Origin: Gemmatimonadota bacterium
Lineage (GTDB): Bacteria; Gemmatimonadota; Gemmatimonadetes; Gemmatimonadales; Gemmatimonadaceae
NCBI GenBank assembly: GCA_020161135.1
Contig: JAIUOB010000001.1
Location: forward strand, 930,001-994,000
Reading direction: 5' to 3'
DNA: 64,000 nt
The position numbers and the translations under genes were made by a program. Within the stretch, counting starts at the first letter, position 1, and each line of letters starts with the position of its first letter. Shown one piece after another: positions 32,846 to 42,170 of this stretch. Under the pieces are notes generated by a model, which searched no databases, had not been told where the DNA came from, and saw only the letters and a list, made by a program, of their open reading frames with translations.

Positions 32846-35440
32846 CTACTTGATCTCGCCGTTCCCGCGGAAGTAGTCACCCAGCAGATGCTCGGCGAAA
32901 TACTCCATCAGCATGCGCTGGTTGTACGGGCTGGTGCCGCGATACCCGTGCGGCTCGCCCGGGTAGATGAACAGGTCGAAGCGCTTGTTGGCCTTGATGA
33001 GCGCGTTCGCGAGACGGATGGTGCCACCCGGATGCACGTTGTTGTCCAGGTCGCCCGTGATGAGCGCGAGGTTGCCCTTGAGGTTGGGCGCGAGCTCGTC
33101 GTTGGTCGGCACGCGGATCTCGAAGCGGATGTTGTCCTGTCCCACCGAGTCGACGTTGACCGACGCGCCGCCGTTGCCCGGACCACCACGGCGCGCTGCC
33201 GCACCCGCGGCGCCACGCGCCGCACCGCGACCCGTGTCGGCCTTGGCGACGATGCGCAGGCCGTGGTTCCACTCGCTCCAGTTCTGGTTGTAGATGTTGT
33301 TGTCGTGGTTGCCCGACTCCGACCACCCCACCTTGAAGAACTCGTTGTACGGCGGCAGCAGCATCGCGGCGGCGGTCATGAAGCCGCCTCCCGAGTGCCC
33401 GAAGATGCCGACCTTGTCGAGGTCGATGAACTTGTGGCGCGCGGCCAGCTGCTCGATGGCGGCCTTTTTGTCGGCAAGGCCGTAGTCGCGCATGTTGTAG
33501 TAGCCGTAGCGGTGGTACGCGAGCGAGCGCAGCGGCGAGCCGCCACGGTGGCCGACTTCGATGACGATGAAGCCGAGCTGCGCGAGCTGCAGCAGCGGCT
33601 GTCGCACGCTGAAGCCCGTGGTGAGCCCTTCCTGCTGCGGCCCCGGGTAGACGTAGGTGATGATCGGGTACTTCTTCGTGCTGTCGAAGTCGATCGGCTT
33701 CCACATGTTGCCGAACAGCTCCGTCACGCCATCGGCGGCCTTCACCGAGAAGGTCTCGGCCACCTTGAACCCGAGCTCGTTGAGCTTGGTGAGGTCCATC
33801 TCCTCGAGCTTGGCGACCTGCTTGCCGGTGAGACCATCACGCACGACCGACACGGGCGGCAGGTCCATGCGCGAGTAGGTGTCGTACACATAGCGCTGTG
33901 TCGGTGACACGGTGCTGGTGTGCGACGCGTTGCCCGGATCGAGGAGCGTGAAGCCGGTGCCGTTGGCGTTCACCTTGTACAGGTGCTTCTGGTAGAGCTG
34001 CTCGCCCGGCTCGCGCCCTTCACCCACCACCCACACCGTGCCGGTGGTGGAGTCGATCTTCGCCACGGCCTCGACGTTCCACTGCCCCGTCGTGAGGGCG
34101 TTCTTCTCGGTGCCGTCGAAGCCGTACACGTAGTACATGCCCCAGCCGGTCTTCTGCGACCACCAGAGGAAGTCGCCGCCCTTCTTCAGGTACTGCACGC
34201 TCTTGGGCTCGATCGCCGCACCTTCGACGGCGTCGTTGAGGAGCGTCTTGATGGCGCCCGTGGCGACGTCGACTTCGATGAAGTCCACGGCGCGCTGGGG
34301 ACGATCGCGACGCACCAGCCGCACCTTGCTGCCGTCCACCGGCCAGTGGATGTCCATGAGCGTCTGGTCCTTCCACCGCGAGACGTTCAGCTTCTTGACC
34401 TCGGTCTCGCCGCGGCGATAGACCCACAGCTCGTTCTGCGTGACGTTCTCCTCGCCCGGCATCGTGTACTTGTAGTGCAGCAACACGGGGCGCGGCTGCG
34501 CGAGCACGTTGACGAGGTAGAGGTCCTTCACCTTGCGCTGGTCCCGTCGCACGATGGAGAACGCCTTGCCGTCGGGCGACCAGGTGACGGCCGCGCGCAC
34601 GCGCATGTCGGTGCCGCCGGCGTCGGTCTGCTGGTCGTCGTCGCCGTCCTGCTGGTCGCCGCCGCCCTGCCCGGCCAGCGCATTGAGCTGGCGACGGTTC
34701 TCAGTCGTGTCGCGGAAGCCGAACGAGTAGTCCATCACGCCATCACGCGTGATCTGCAGCGTGTCGGTCTTCCCCTTCTCGACCAGGTACAGGTTGTGGT
34801 TGCGCGCGAACACGAAGGCCGAGCTGTCGGGCGACCAGTTGCGGAAGTCACCGCGTCCGCCGCCGCCAAAGCCGCCGCCGCCACCACCGCCCCCACGCCC
34901 GCCGCCGCCTTCACCGATCTCCTCATCGGCCGGCGGCGGACCGCCACGCGGCGGACGGCCAAGGCTCTTGAGCGTTTCCGTCGCCAGCGTCCACTCGTAC
35001 CGCGTGGTGTCCACCGTGAAGCGGAACGCCTTGTGGTTCTTGAGGAACGTGATGGTCTGGAACGGGAGGTTCGTCGCGTCGTACGGCTTCCGGCTCAGCA
35101 GCGTGAGCTGCTCGGCGAGCTTGCTCGGGTCGAAGAGCAGCTTCTTGGTGCCACCCGTGGGCGAGGGGATGTACAGCATGAAGCGCGAGCCGTTTCGGTC
35201 GCGCCAGTTGTAGTACATCGTGTCGCTCTTGCCGAGGAAGCGCGGCGCGACAGCCTGCGTGTACGTGATCGAGCGCAGGGCTGCGGCCGAAAAGCGATTG
35301 GCCAGCGCCCAGTTGCTCTTGGTCGGGCGCCCTTCATCGGGCTGGGTGGCCTGGGGGCCGGGCTGCGCGGGGAGAGCGCCTGCCGCGAGCAGGAGCAGGG
35401 CGCCAGTCCAACGCGCGGACCGAGGCGGTAAGCACTTCAT
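32846..35440 (-). CDS. Secreted S9 (DPP4-like) prolyl oligopeptidase-family peptidase
   Basis: The product is 864 aa. A signal peptide (TGALLLLAAGALPAQ) is followed by a DPP-IV N-terminal beta-propeller (about 60-560) and a C-terminal alpha/beta-hydrolase S9 domain. The catalytic Ser is in GIFGHSGGGFMT, the Asp in TGDLDNNVHP and the His in GEPHGY. An extreme Gly-rich loop (EGGGGRGGGGGGGG, about residue 185) is inserted in the propeller. It cleaves dipeptides or short peptides, probably in the periplasm. A strong Shine-Dalgarno (GGAGGA) precedes ATG 35440; TATTCT at 35490-35495 may be its -10. Confidence 0.92.
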   Translation of the reverse strand: MKCLPPRSARWTGALLLLAAGALPAQPGPQATQPDEGRPTKSNWALANRFSAAALRSITYTQAVAPRFLGKSDTMYYNWRDRNGSRFMLYIPSPTGGTKKLLFDPSKLAEQLTLLSRKPYDATNLPFQTITFLKNHKAFRFTVDTTRYEWTLATETLKSLGRPPRGGPPPADEEIGEGGGGRGGGGGGGGFGGGGRGDFRNWSPDSSAFVFARNHNLYLVEKGKTDTLQITRDGVMDYSFGFRDTTENRRQLNALAGQGGGDQQDGDDDQQTDAGGTDMRVRAAVTWSPDGKAFSIVRRDQRKVKDLYLVNVLAQPRPVLLHYKYTMPGEENVTQNELWVYRRGETEVKKLNVSRWKDQTLMDIHWPVDGSKVRLVRRDRPQRAVDFIEVDVATGAIKTLLNDAVEGAAIEPKSVQYLKKGGDFLWWSQKTGWGMYYVYGFDGTEKNALTTGQWNVEAVAKIDSTTGTVWVVGEGREPGEQLYQKHLYKVNANGTGFTLLDPGNASHTSTVSPTQRYVYDTYSRMDLPPVSVVRDGLTGKQVAKLEEMDLTKLNELGFKVAETFSVKAADGVTELFGNMWKPIDFDSTKKYPIITYVYPGPQQEGLTTGFSVRQPLLQLAQLGFIVIEVGHRGGSPLRSLAYHRYGYYNMRDYGLADKKAAIEQLAARHKFIDLDKVGIFGHSGGGFMTAAAMLLPPYNEFFKVGWSESGNHDNNIYNQNWSEWNHGLRIVAKADTGRGAARGAAGAAARRGGPGNGGASVNVDSVGQDNIRFEIRVPTNDELAPNLKGNLALITGDLDNNVHPGGTIRLANALIKANKRFDLFIYPGEPHGYRGTSPYNQRMLMEYFAEHLLGDYFRGNGEIK

Positions 35441-35525
35441 GGAATCCTCCGGGAGGGTCAGGCACGCGGCGATCCGGCCGCGGACACCGAGAATACTCTC
35501 CGGAGGGGGGCTCTGTTGAGAGGCG

Positions 35526-35548
35526 CGGCGGGACGTCTCGTCCCGCCG
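35526..35548 (-). terminator. Hairpin after the PHP-type hydrolase gene
   Basis: A 10-bp perfect stem (35526-35535 with 35539-35548) and a three-base loop begin five bases beyond the hydrolase stop on the minus strand. There is no T run. Confidence 0.55.
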
Positions 35549-35553
35549 TCGCT

Positions 35554-36627
35554 TCAGGGCGCGCGATCGCGGTAGCGGGAGGTGAACACCGGCTGGACCC
35601 AGGCGTGGCGCCCGCCGGAATCGGTCACACGGGCACGGACATACGTCTCGTCGCCCGTGAGGGTGTACGTCGGCGTGAGGGTCCGGTCGACGGCGAGCAC
35701 TCGGCCGTTGGCCCCGATGAAGGTCGTCGTGTACTTGAAGTCGGCCCGCTGCCGGATCGCGATGGACAGCGCACGGTCGGTGACCGTGATGTCGTCCAGC
35801 ACCGGTGCCATGCTCGCGTAGAATGCACCGCTCTCCAGCGCCTCCATGATCGCGCGCGCATCGAGGCGCGCGGTGCGTACGACCACCCAGCCACGGCCGG
35901 GGTTCGAGCGTTCCGGCGCGAACTCGCGCTGGAAGTGATGCGCATCGTCGGTCGCGAAGGCGTAGATGCGCTTGCCGCGCGTGAGCAGCGCGTCCCACGC
36001 CGCCTCCATCGACGGCCAGTCGCCACCGCCGAAGCTGTGCACCGTGGGATGCCCGTTGAAGATCTCGAGCAGCTTGTCGTTGCGCACCTTGAAGAGCGTC
36101 GCCGTGTCGATGCTCCAGCCGAAGTTCGGATGGTTGATGTGCGGAATCGCGCCCTCCGCCCGAATCGCATCGATGTTCTTCTGCACGGTGCCGAGCAGCG
36201 TGCTGTCCTTGATGGGCGGAATGAGGCGCTTGATGTCGAGCGCGTTGATGTGCACCGAGGCGCGACCGACGCTCGTGGTGACCTCTTCGCCGGGAATGAG
36301 CAGGAAGCTGGTGTCGACCAGGGACGCCAGGGTCGTCGGGTCGGTGAAGACGTTGTGGTCGCTGAGGACGAGGAAGTGATAGCCGTGTCCCTTGTACCAC
36401 TGCGCCACCTGCTCGGGCGGCGTGTCGCCGTCGGAGTTGGTGGTGTGCGTATGCGTGTTGCCCTTCCACCAGCGGGCGCCGGGTTGCTCGACCGGGACAA
36501 CGAAGCGTGCGGTCGACGTGCGATCGCGCGGGCTATCCCGCTGTGCATCGCGCGCGGCAATGAGTCCTGCGGCGATGACGAACGGGAGCAGGCTGGCGAG
36601 CGAGGGGCGGCGCATGGTTGCGGGCAT
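35554..36627 (-). CDS. CehA/McbA-type PHP metallohydrolase
   Basis: The product is 357 aa. The N-terminal hydrophobic signal (LASLLPFVIAAGLIAA) suggests export. The PHP-type metal-binding motifs are present: GNTHTHTTNSDGD (HxHxxxSDG), FLVLSDHN, HINHPNFGW and FATDDAHHF. CehA/McbA enzymes are metal-dependent phosphoesterases or hydrolases. Two in-frame ATGs (36627 and 36615) lie four codons apart; I use the first. It follows the TerB-like gene by 14 bp and may share its transcript. Confidence 0.85.
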   Translation of the reverse strand: MPATMRRPSLASLLPFVIAAGLIAARDAQRDSPRDRTSTARFVVPVEQPGARWWKGNTHTHTTNSDGDTPPEQVAQWYKGHGYHFLVLSDHNVFTDPTTLASLVDTSFLLIPGEEVTTSVGRASVHINALDIKRLIPPIKDSTLLGTVQKNIDAIRAEGAIPHINHPNFGWSIDTATLFKVRNDKLLEIFNGHPTVHSFGGGDWPSMEAAWDALLTRGKRIYAFATDDAHHFQREFAPERSNPGRGWVVVRTARLDARAIMEALESGAFYASMAPVLDDITVTDRALSIAIRQRADFKYTTTFIGANGRVLAVDRTLTPTYTLTGDETYVRARVTDSGGRHAWVQPVFTSRYRDRAP

Positions 36628-36641
36628 GGTCGCGTGGTTCC

Positions 36642-37571
36642 TCAGCGCGTGGTGCTGCGCAGCAGGTCGGTCAGCGAGCCGCCGCTCGCCGCCCCGCGAA
36701 TGCGGGACTCCACCCGGGGGAACACGGTTTCGGCATCACGGCGGAAGCGAGCGAACAGCGCCTTGAGGTCGGCGGTCGAGAGCGTGCGCCCCTGCGCGTA
36801 GTACTGGTCGGCGACGTGTCCCAGCGCATAGGTGGTGGCGAAGGTGACCGCCGCGCCGGAGGCGAGGCCTGCCACCGAGCCCGCGGTGCCACCGATCAGG
36901 CCACCCAGCGCGCCCCCCAGCAATCCGCCGGTGAGGCCGCCGAAGGTGCGTCGCACGACCTTCTCCAGCACCTGCGCGGCCGCGCCCAACCCGAGCGTTG
37001 CGGCGAGGTCCTTCACCTGCGCGATGTCGAGCTCCTGTCCGTGCTTCGCACCGATCTGTTGGACCATGCGCAGCTGCAGTGGCAGAATGCCCAGGTTGGC
37101 GAGGCGGTCGGGGAGGATCTCGAGCCCCGCCGTGACGATCGCCTGATCGAGGATGTACTGGTCGAGCGCGCCCGGCGCCGCAGCGCCCGAGGCGGCCGAG
37201 GCCTGCTCGTCGGCCGCACGATCGATGGCGGCAACGGCGGTATCGACCGGGGCGGTGTCGACGCCGACGGCGGCGGACAGTTGCCGCAGGAACGCACTCT
37301 CGCTCGGGTTCACCCAGCCGTCGGCACGGCAGACGGCCACGGCGGTTTCGTAGGCCATCGTGCGCGCGTCGTCGGTCGAGAGGCGCGCGGTGAGCGTCGC
37401 GAGTGTCAGGGCACCCGACTCGAGCTGGACCAGCAGTTCATCGGGATTGGACAACCCGAGCGCGGTCGCGGTCTCGGTGATGCGGGCGAGCTCGTCCGCA
37501 TCCCGCTGGCCGTCGGCCAGCGCGGCGAGCGTGGCGATCGCGACGATCGTGGAGGCGTCCTGCGAAGTCAT
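36642..37571 (-). CDS. TerB-like / DUF697-like membrane-associated protein
   Basis: The product is 309 aa. Residues 5-120 form a TerB-like helical domain (STIVAIATLAALADGQRDADELARI and YETAVAVCRADGWVNPSESAFLRQL), a fold with paired acidic DG motifs. Residues about 135-270 resemble DUF697/YcjF: an Ala/Gly-rich amphipathic segment with GGLLGGALGGLIGGTAGSVA and TFATTYALGHVADQYYAQGR. No GTPase domain is attached. TerB-like domains are linked to stress and membrane-damage responses; the role here is unknown. ATG 37571 is chosen over the open frame to 37610. Confidence 0.78.
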   Translation of the reverse strand: MTSQDASTIVAIATLAALADGQRDADELARITETATALGLSNPDELLVQLESGALTLATLTARLSTDDARTMAYETAVAVCRADGWVNPSESAFLRQLSAAVGVDTAPVDTAVAAIDRAADEQASAASGAAAPGALDQYILDQAIVTAGLEILPDRLANLGILPLQLRMVQQIGAKHGQELDIAQVKDLAATLGLGAAAQVLEKVVRRTFGGLTGGLLGGALGGLIGGTAGSVAGLASGAAVTFATTYALGHVADQYYAQGRTLSTADLKALFARFRRDAETVFPRVESRIRGAASGGSLTDLLRSTTR

Positions 37572-37750
37572 GACCCGGTCCGGAATGGCGGAGAGAGAAG
37601 TGCGCGTCACCCGGAAAGATACGGCATTGCGCGCTGCGTGCCGTCGAGCTGTTCGCGGGGGCTGTCACGGCGCGGTAATATCGGTTGGCGGTGCGTGCCA
37701 CGGGTGGCGCACCGGCGCGACTTCATTCTCGAGCGGGGAGCGATACGATC

Positions 37751-38212
37751 ATGGGATTACTTGATGGCGCACTGGGCGACGCCGCCGGCGCGCTGCTGGG
37801 TGGACAGGGTGCCGACGCGCAGAAGATGCTTGGCGGCCTGCTGACGCAGTTCGGCGGGGCGTCCGGCGGGGGCGCGGGGAGTGGGCTGCTTGGCGCCGCG
37901 GTGGCGCTGGTCCAGCAGCATGGTCTGCAGGGGCTCGTGCAGAAGCTCAGCGGCGGCGGCCTCGCCGACGTGGTGCAGAGCTGGGTGGGCACCGGGGCCA
38001 ACGCGCCCGTGTCCGCGGCGCAGCTGGAGCAGGTGCTGGGCGCCGACTCCGTGGCGGCGGTCGCGCGGCAGGCGGGCGTTTCCACCCAGGACGCGGCCGG
38101 CGGACTCGCCTCGATGCTTCCCGAGCTCGTGAATCAGCTCACACCGGACGGCAAGATTCCGGGCAATGCGAGTGACCTGCTGGGTGGACTCTCAGGGTTG
38201 CTGAAGCGCTGA
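37751..38212 (+). CDS. YidB-like DUF937 protein
   Basis: The product is 153 aa with the DUF937/YidB signature: MGLLDGALGDAAGALLG at the start, SGLADVVQSWVG-like text (GGLADVVQSWVGTGANAPVS) in the middle, and LGADSVAAVARQAGVS. It ends NASDLLGGLSGLLKR. A Shine-Dalgarno (GGGGAG) lies eight bases before ATG 37751. The family is small and cytosolic, of unknown function. It is convergent with dnaE2. Confidence 0.85.
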   Translation: MGLLDGALGDAAGALLGGQGADAQKMLGGLLTQFGGASGGGAGSGLLGAAVALVQQHGLQGLVQKLSGGGLADVVQSWVGTGANAPVSAAQLEQVLGADSVAAVARQAGVSTQDAAGGLASMLPELVNQLTPDGKIPGNASDLLGGLSGLLKR

Positions 38213-38221
38213 CGCTGCGGT

Positions 38222-38251
38222 GCCGCGTCGGGCGCGTGCGTGCGACGCGGC
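38222..38251. terminator. Hairpin between convergent yidB-like and dnaE2 genes
   Basis: GCCGCGTCG (38222-38230) pairs with CGACGCGGC (38243-38251), nine perfect base pairs with a 12-base loop that can itself pair partly. It lies 9 bp after the YidB-like stop and 14 bp beyond the dnaE2 stop. No T run is present. Confidence 0.45.
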
Positions 38252-38265
38252 GTTCGCGGCTGCCG

Positions 38266-41200
38266 TCAGTGGTAGTTCCGCCCTTTCGTGTGCTGCTCGC
38301 CGCCGCCCAGCTCGAGCGCCTTGAACTGCTTCGCCCGCACGTTCACGACCGTCTCCTCCACCTGCAGCGTGCCGCGAATGAGCAGCAGCGGCGTGGTGGA
38401 GATGAGCAGCGCGTGCTCCTCGAAGCGGTCGGGGGTGATGACGATGTTGATCATCCCGGTCTCGTCCTCGAGGGTGAGGAACACGAACCCCTTGGCGGTG
38501 CCGGGACGTTGCCGGCAGATGACGAGCCCCGCCACCGCGACGCGCTGCCCGTCCTTGCCCTGCGCGTGCGCCTCGCGGGCCGACAGGACGCCGTTGAGGG
38601 CGAGATGTTCGCGCACATGCACCATGGGGTGCCCGGCGAGCGAGAGACCGGTCATGCGGAAGTCGGCCTCGGTGAGCTCGACGGGGGTGAGCGCCGGGAG
38701 TGAGGGCGGGGGCGGCGCCGTCGTACGCGGCGCGAGCGGCAACTCGGGGCCGCGCGTGGCCGCCATGACATCCCACAGCGCGAGCCGTCGCCGTCGCGAT
38801 GCGGGTTCGTGGGCGTACAACGTATCGAACGCGCCCGCCTCGGCGAGGCGACGCCACGCCGTGCGGTCGAGCGTCACGCGGCGCACGGCGTCCTCGATGC
38901 CGCGGAAGGGCCCATCGCGCAACGCGGCTTCGAGGGCGCGGCGGGCGGTGGCACCGAGGCCGCGCACGAGGCGCAGGCCCAGGCGGACGGACAGCTGGGT
39001 GGGGGCGTTGCCCGCATCCGTCGTGAGCCGTGGGGACTGCGGAGTGGGCCCTGTGCCGTGAGCCGGGGGCCGGGGGTCGCCTGCGGCCCATCGCACGGTG
39101 CCGTCATTCGGGAGCAGTGTGCGGCCATCGGGGAGCTCGAGGCTGTGGTCCCAGACACTGCGCGTGATGTCCACCGGGAGCACGTGCACGCCGTGCCGCT
39201 TGGCATCCTCGATGAGCGTTGCGGGGGCGTAGAACCCCATGGGCTGCGCGTTGAGGATCGCGCAGAGATACTCGGGGGCGTAGTAGTGCCGCAGCCACGC
39301 GGTGGCGTACACGATGAGCGCGAAGCTCGCGGCGTGGCTCTCGGGAAATCCGTAGTCGGCGAAGGCGTTGATCTGGTTGTAAATGCGTCGCCCGGTCTCC
39401 TCCGGAATGCCATTGCGCGCCATGCCGGCGATGAGCTCCTCACAGATGGCGGACATGCGTTCGTGAGAGCGCTTGTGTCCCATGGCGCGACGCAACTGGT
39501 CGGCCTGCTGCGGGGTGAACCCCGCGGCGGTGATGGCCACCTGCATCCCCTGCTCCTGGAAGAGCGGCACGCCGAGCGTGCGCCGCAGCACTTTCTCGAG
39601 CGACGGATGCGGATAGGTGACGGGCTCGAGCCCCGCGCGCCGTCGCAGGTAGGGGTGCACCATCTCGCCCTGGATGGGGCCGGGACGGATGAGCGCGACC
39701 TCCACCACGAGATCGTAGAAGCAGCGCGGCTTGAGGCGCGGCAGCGTGTTCATCTGCGCGCGGCTTTCGACCTGGAACAGCCCCACGGTGTCGGCGCGGC
39801 ACATCACGTCGTACACGGCCTGGTCGCTCATGTCGAGCTGGCCGAGGTCGATGGTCGCGCCACGCGTGTGCCGGATGTACAGCAGGCAGTCCTGCACGAC
39901 GGTGAGCATGCCGAGCCCGAGCAGGTCGATCTTCACGAGCCCGACGGGGTCGAGGTCGTCCTTCTCCCACTGGATGACGGTGCGCCCGGGCATCGACGCG
40001 GGTTCGATGGGCACGATGGAGCCCAGGGGCTCCTCGGTGAGGATGAAGCCGCCGACGTGGATGGAGCGATGCCGCGGCAACTGGTGCAGGCCATCGACGA
40101 CGTGGGCGAGCTGCCGCACACGCGCATCGTCGGGGTCGAGGCCGGCGCGTGCGAGCAGGTGCCGGCCGCTCACGCCGTCGCGTGTCGCCGTATCGGGCGC
40201 GATGTAGCCGCCCACGCGCGCGGGGCGTTCGCTCGGCATCGTCCCGTCGTCGTCCACGGGGACACGCGATGAGGGATCGAGTGTGGGACGACGACGTCCG
40301 CCGGGGCGCACACCATCGGCGCCCTTGGCGAGTGGCCCGAGGTGCGCGCGGGCGTCGGCCGCGATCTTTGCTGTGGCGCGGAGGTCGATCGGTTGTGGCG
40401 GCGAGACGGGGAGTGAGGAACTGAGCGGCGCTTCGCGCCCTGTTTCTTCGCGGGAGACGCGGAGGGGGGCGTTGTCGGCGCGCTGGTCCACCAGTTGCTG
40501 CCAATTGCCGTCCCGTTCGCTGATGGTGCGGGGCTTGCGCACGGATGCGGCGACGGTGCGCGCGGCTTCGCGCACCACGCGGGCCTTGGTGGTGGCTTCG
40601 GTGCCGCGGATCATCTGCTGACCGAGTCGGGCGGCGTCGGTGTTCGCGGGGCTCGAACCCTCCGCGCTCCGCGCCTCCCGCGAAGAAACCGGGCGCACAG
40701 CGCCCAGTCCGTCCTCCGCGCCCTCCGCGTACAATCGCTCCGCGGTACTCCGGGCACTGAAGCGGTCACTCAACGCCGCCAGCAGGTCGCCCTGCTCGGG
40801 GCTGAAGCCGAGCACGCGGGCGGCGTCACGCACGGCACTGCGTCCGCGCCAGGTGATCTGCTCGCACACCATGGCCGCGTGTTCGCGGCCGTAGCGGTTG
40901 TACACGTACTGCAGCACGCGCTCGCGGTCGCGGTGTGCGAAGTCGATGTCGATGTCGGGCGCTTCCTGCCGCTCCTCGGTGAGGAAGCGCTCGAAGAGCA
41001 GCTCCATGCGCACGGGATCGACCGCGGTGATGCCGAGGCAGAAGCAGACGGCGCTGTTGGCGGCAGAGCCGCGCCCCTGGCAGAGGATCCCCTCGCGCCG
41101 CGCGAAGCGCACGATGTCCCATACGGTGAGGAAGAAGCCGGCCAGCTTCAGCTTGCGGATCATGCCGAGTTCGTGCGCGAGCTGGCGGTCGTGCTTGGGG

Positions 41201-42144
41201 GTGCGCGTGGTGCCCCAGCGCTCGTGCGCGCCCTGCTCGACGAGGCGCGTGAGGTACTCGTCGGCGGTGATGCCCGGCGGCAAGGGAAACGCCGGCATGC
41301 TGGGCTTGAGCTGGCCGAGGCGGAAGGCACAGCGCTCGTGGATGACCTGTGTGGCGTGCAGCCCCTGTTCGGCGCCTCGCCACCGCCGGTGGATGAGCGC
41401 GCGCGACTTGAGTGCCCATTCGGCGTTGGGGCGCAGGCGCGTGCCCATGGTGTCGAGGGTGCGGCCATGGCGCAGCGCCGCGAGCACGTCGTGCACGATG
41501 CGCTGCGGGGCGGTGGCGTAGTGCACGTTGTTGGTGACCACCCACGGCACCCCGAGACGCGCAGCGAGCGGCTGCAACTGCGCGACGAGCTCGCGCTCCT
41601 CGGGGAGGCGGTGATCCCAGCACTCGATGGCGAGGTGCGTGCCGAACACGTCGCGCAGTTCGCACGCCGCCGTCCACGCCTCGTCGTCCCGCCCCTCGGC
41701 GAGGAGCTGCGGAATCCAGCCGCGGGGGCAGCCGGTGAGGGCGGTCACCCCCTGCGCGTGGCGCGTGACGAGGGCCCAGGGCACGCTCGGCTGGCCGCGC
41801 GCGCTGTCCATGCGGGCACGCGTGACGAGCGAGGCGATGTTGCGATAGCCCTCGCGCGTCTCGGCGAGGAGCACGAGATGGGTGCGGCGTTCGCCCACGT
41901 GCGTGCGGGAGCGCGGGGTGAGCTCGGGCATGCGCACCGTGAGCTCGACGCCGAGGATGCCGTCGAGGCCGACCGCTTCGCAGGCGGTGCCGAAGCGCAC
42001 GACGCCGCCCATGTCGTCGTGGTCGGTGATGGCGAGGCCGCGATAGCCGAGGGCGGCGGCGCGCTCGACGAGGGCCTCGGGGAGGGCGGCTCCGTCGAGG
42101 AGGGAGAGGGCGGTGTGGCAGTGGAGCTCCGTGTACCCGAACAT
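38266..42144 (-). CDS. dnaE2: Error-prone DNA polymerase III alpha subunit DnaE2 (ImuC)
   Basis: The product is 1292 aa. The N-terminal PHP domain is YTELHCHTALSLLDGA, ITDHDDMGG. The polymerase core has CQGRGSAANSAVCFCLGIT, APDIDIDFAHRDRE (two catalytic Asp) and LVKIDLLGLGML. The C-terminal OB-fold part has VAVAGLVICRQRPGTAKGFVFLTLED, the DnaE2-type ending. It is the translesion polymerase of the ImuA-ImuB-DnaE2 mutasome. About 220 residues between the palm and finger regions (roughly 470-690) are low-complexity and absent from ordinary DnaE2, which is nearer 1050-1100 aa; this insertion contains a 30-bp inverted repeat. TAGTTT lies seven bases before the ATG with no Shine-Dalgarno. Confidence 0.95.
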   Translation of the reverse strand: MFGYTELHCHTALSLLDGAALPEALVERAAALGYRGLAITDHDDMGGVVRFGTACEAVGLDGILGVELTVRMPELTPRSRTHVGERRTHLVLLAETREGYRNIASLVTRARMDSARGQPSVPWALVTRHAQGVTALTGCPRGWIPQLLAEGRDDEAWTAACELRDVFGTHLAIECWDHRLPEERELVAQLQPLAARLGVPWVVTNNVHYATAPQRIVHDVLAALRHGRTLDTMGTRLRPNAEWALKSRALIHRRWRGAEQGLHATQVIHERCAFRLGQLKPSMPAFPLPPGITADEYLTRLVEQGAHERWGTTRTPKHDRQLAHELGMIRKLKLAGFFLTVWDIVRFARREGILCQGRGSAANSAVCFCLGITAVDPVRMELLFERFLTEERQEAPDIDIDFAHRDRERVLQYVYNRYGREHAAMVCEQITWRGRSAVRDAARVLGFSPEQGDLLAALSDRFSARSTAERLYAEGAEDGLGAVRPVSSREARSAEGSSPANTDAARLGQQMIRGTEATTKARVVREAARTVAASVRKPRTISERDGNWQQLVDQRADNAPLRVSREETGREAPLSSSLPVSPPQPIDLRATAKIAADARAHLGPLAKGADGVRPGGRRRPTLDPSSRVPVDDDGTMPSERPARVGGYIAPDTATRDGVSGRHLLARAGLDPDDARVRQLAHVVDGLHQLPRHRSIHVGGFILTEEPLGSIVPIEPASMPGRTVIQWEKDDLDPVGLVKIDLLGLGMLTVVQDCLLYIRHTRGATIDLGQLDMSDQAVYDVMCRADTVGLFQVESRAQMNTLPRLKPRCFYDLVVEVALIRPGPIQGEMVHPYLRRRAGLEPVTYPHPSLEKVLRRTLGVPLFQEQGMQVAITAAGFTPQQADQLRRAMGHKRSHERMSAICEELIAGMARNGIPEETGRRIYNQINAFADYGFPESHAASFALIVYATAWLRHYYAPEYLCAILNAQPMGFYAPATLIEDAKRHGVHVLPVDITRSVWDHSLELPDGRTLLPNDGTVRWAAGDPRPPAHGTGPTPQSPRLTTDAGNAPTQLSVRLGLRLVRGLGATARRALEAALRDGPFRGIEDAVRRVTLDRTAWRRLAEAGAFDTLYAHEPASRRRRLALWDVMAATRGPELPLAPRTTAPPPPSLPALTPVELTEADFRMTGLSLAGHPMVHVREHLALNGVLSAREAHAQGKDGQRVAVAGLVICRQRPGTAKGFVFLTLEDETGMINIVITPDRFEEHALLISTTPLLLIRGTLQVEETVVNVRAKQFKALELGGGEQHTKGRNYH
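40435..40464 (+). repeat. 30-bp inverted repeat inside dnaE2, copy A
   Basis: The sequence begins GCGCCCTGTTTCTTCGCGGG and matches the reverse complement of 40667-40696 at 28 of 30 positions. Both copies lie in the low-complexity insertion of dnaE2 and keep its reading frame. Neighbouring DNA repeats the word CTCCGCG/CGCGGAG. Confidence 0.7.
40667..40696 (-). repeat. 30-bp inverted repeat inside dnaE2, copy B
   Basis: This is the partner of 40435-40464 in opposite orientation, 202 bp away, followed by two more CTCCGCG words at about 40714-40729. It may be the remnant of a palindromic dispersed element that entered dnaE2 in frame. Confidence 0.7.
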
Positions 42145-42151
42145 AGACCGA

Positions 42152-42157
42152 AAACTA
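42152..42157 (-). promoter_or_regulatory. -10 box for dnaE2 (leaderless type)
   Basis: On the minus strand TAGTTT is followed by seven bases and the dnaE2 ATG. The surrounding AGTTTTCGG nonamer (42148-42156) also occurs in the radical SAM-imuA promoter at 55052-55060. GTACCCTCGTAG just upstream has a small TAC/GTA dyad that could be an operator. Confidence 0.5.
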
Positions 42158-42170
42158 CGAGGGTACGACC

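Noticed and set aside
35437..36469. Upstream extension joining the S9 peptidase frame to a 1207-aa protein
   Set aside because: The extension overlaps the PHP hydrolase gene; the peptidase has a signal peptide and strong Shine-Dalgarno at 35440.
37744..37749. TACGAT as a leaderless -10 for the YidB-like gene
   Set aside because: It ends one base before the ATG, too close, and a Shine-Dalgarno is present.
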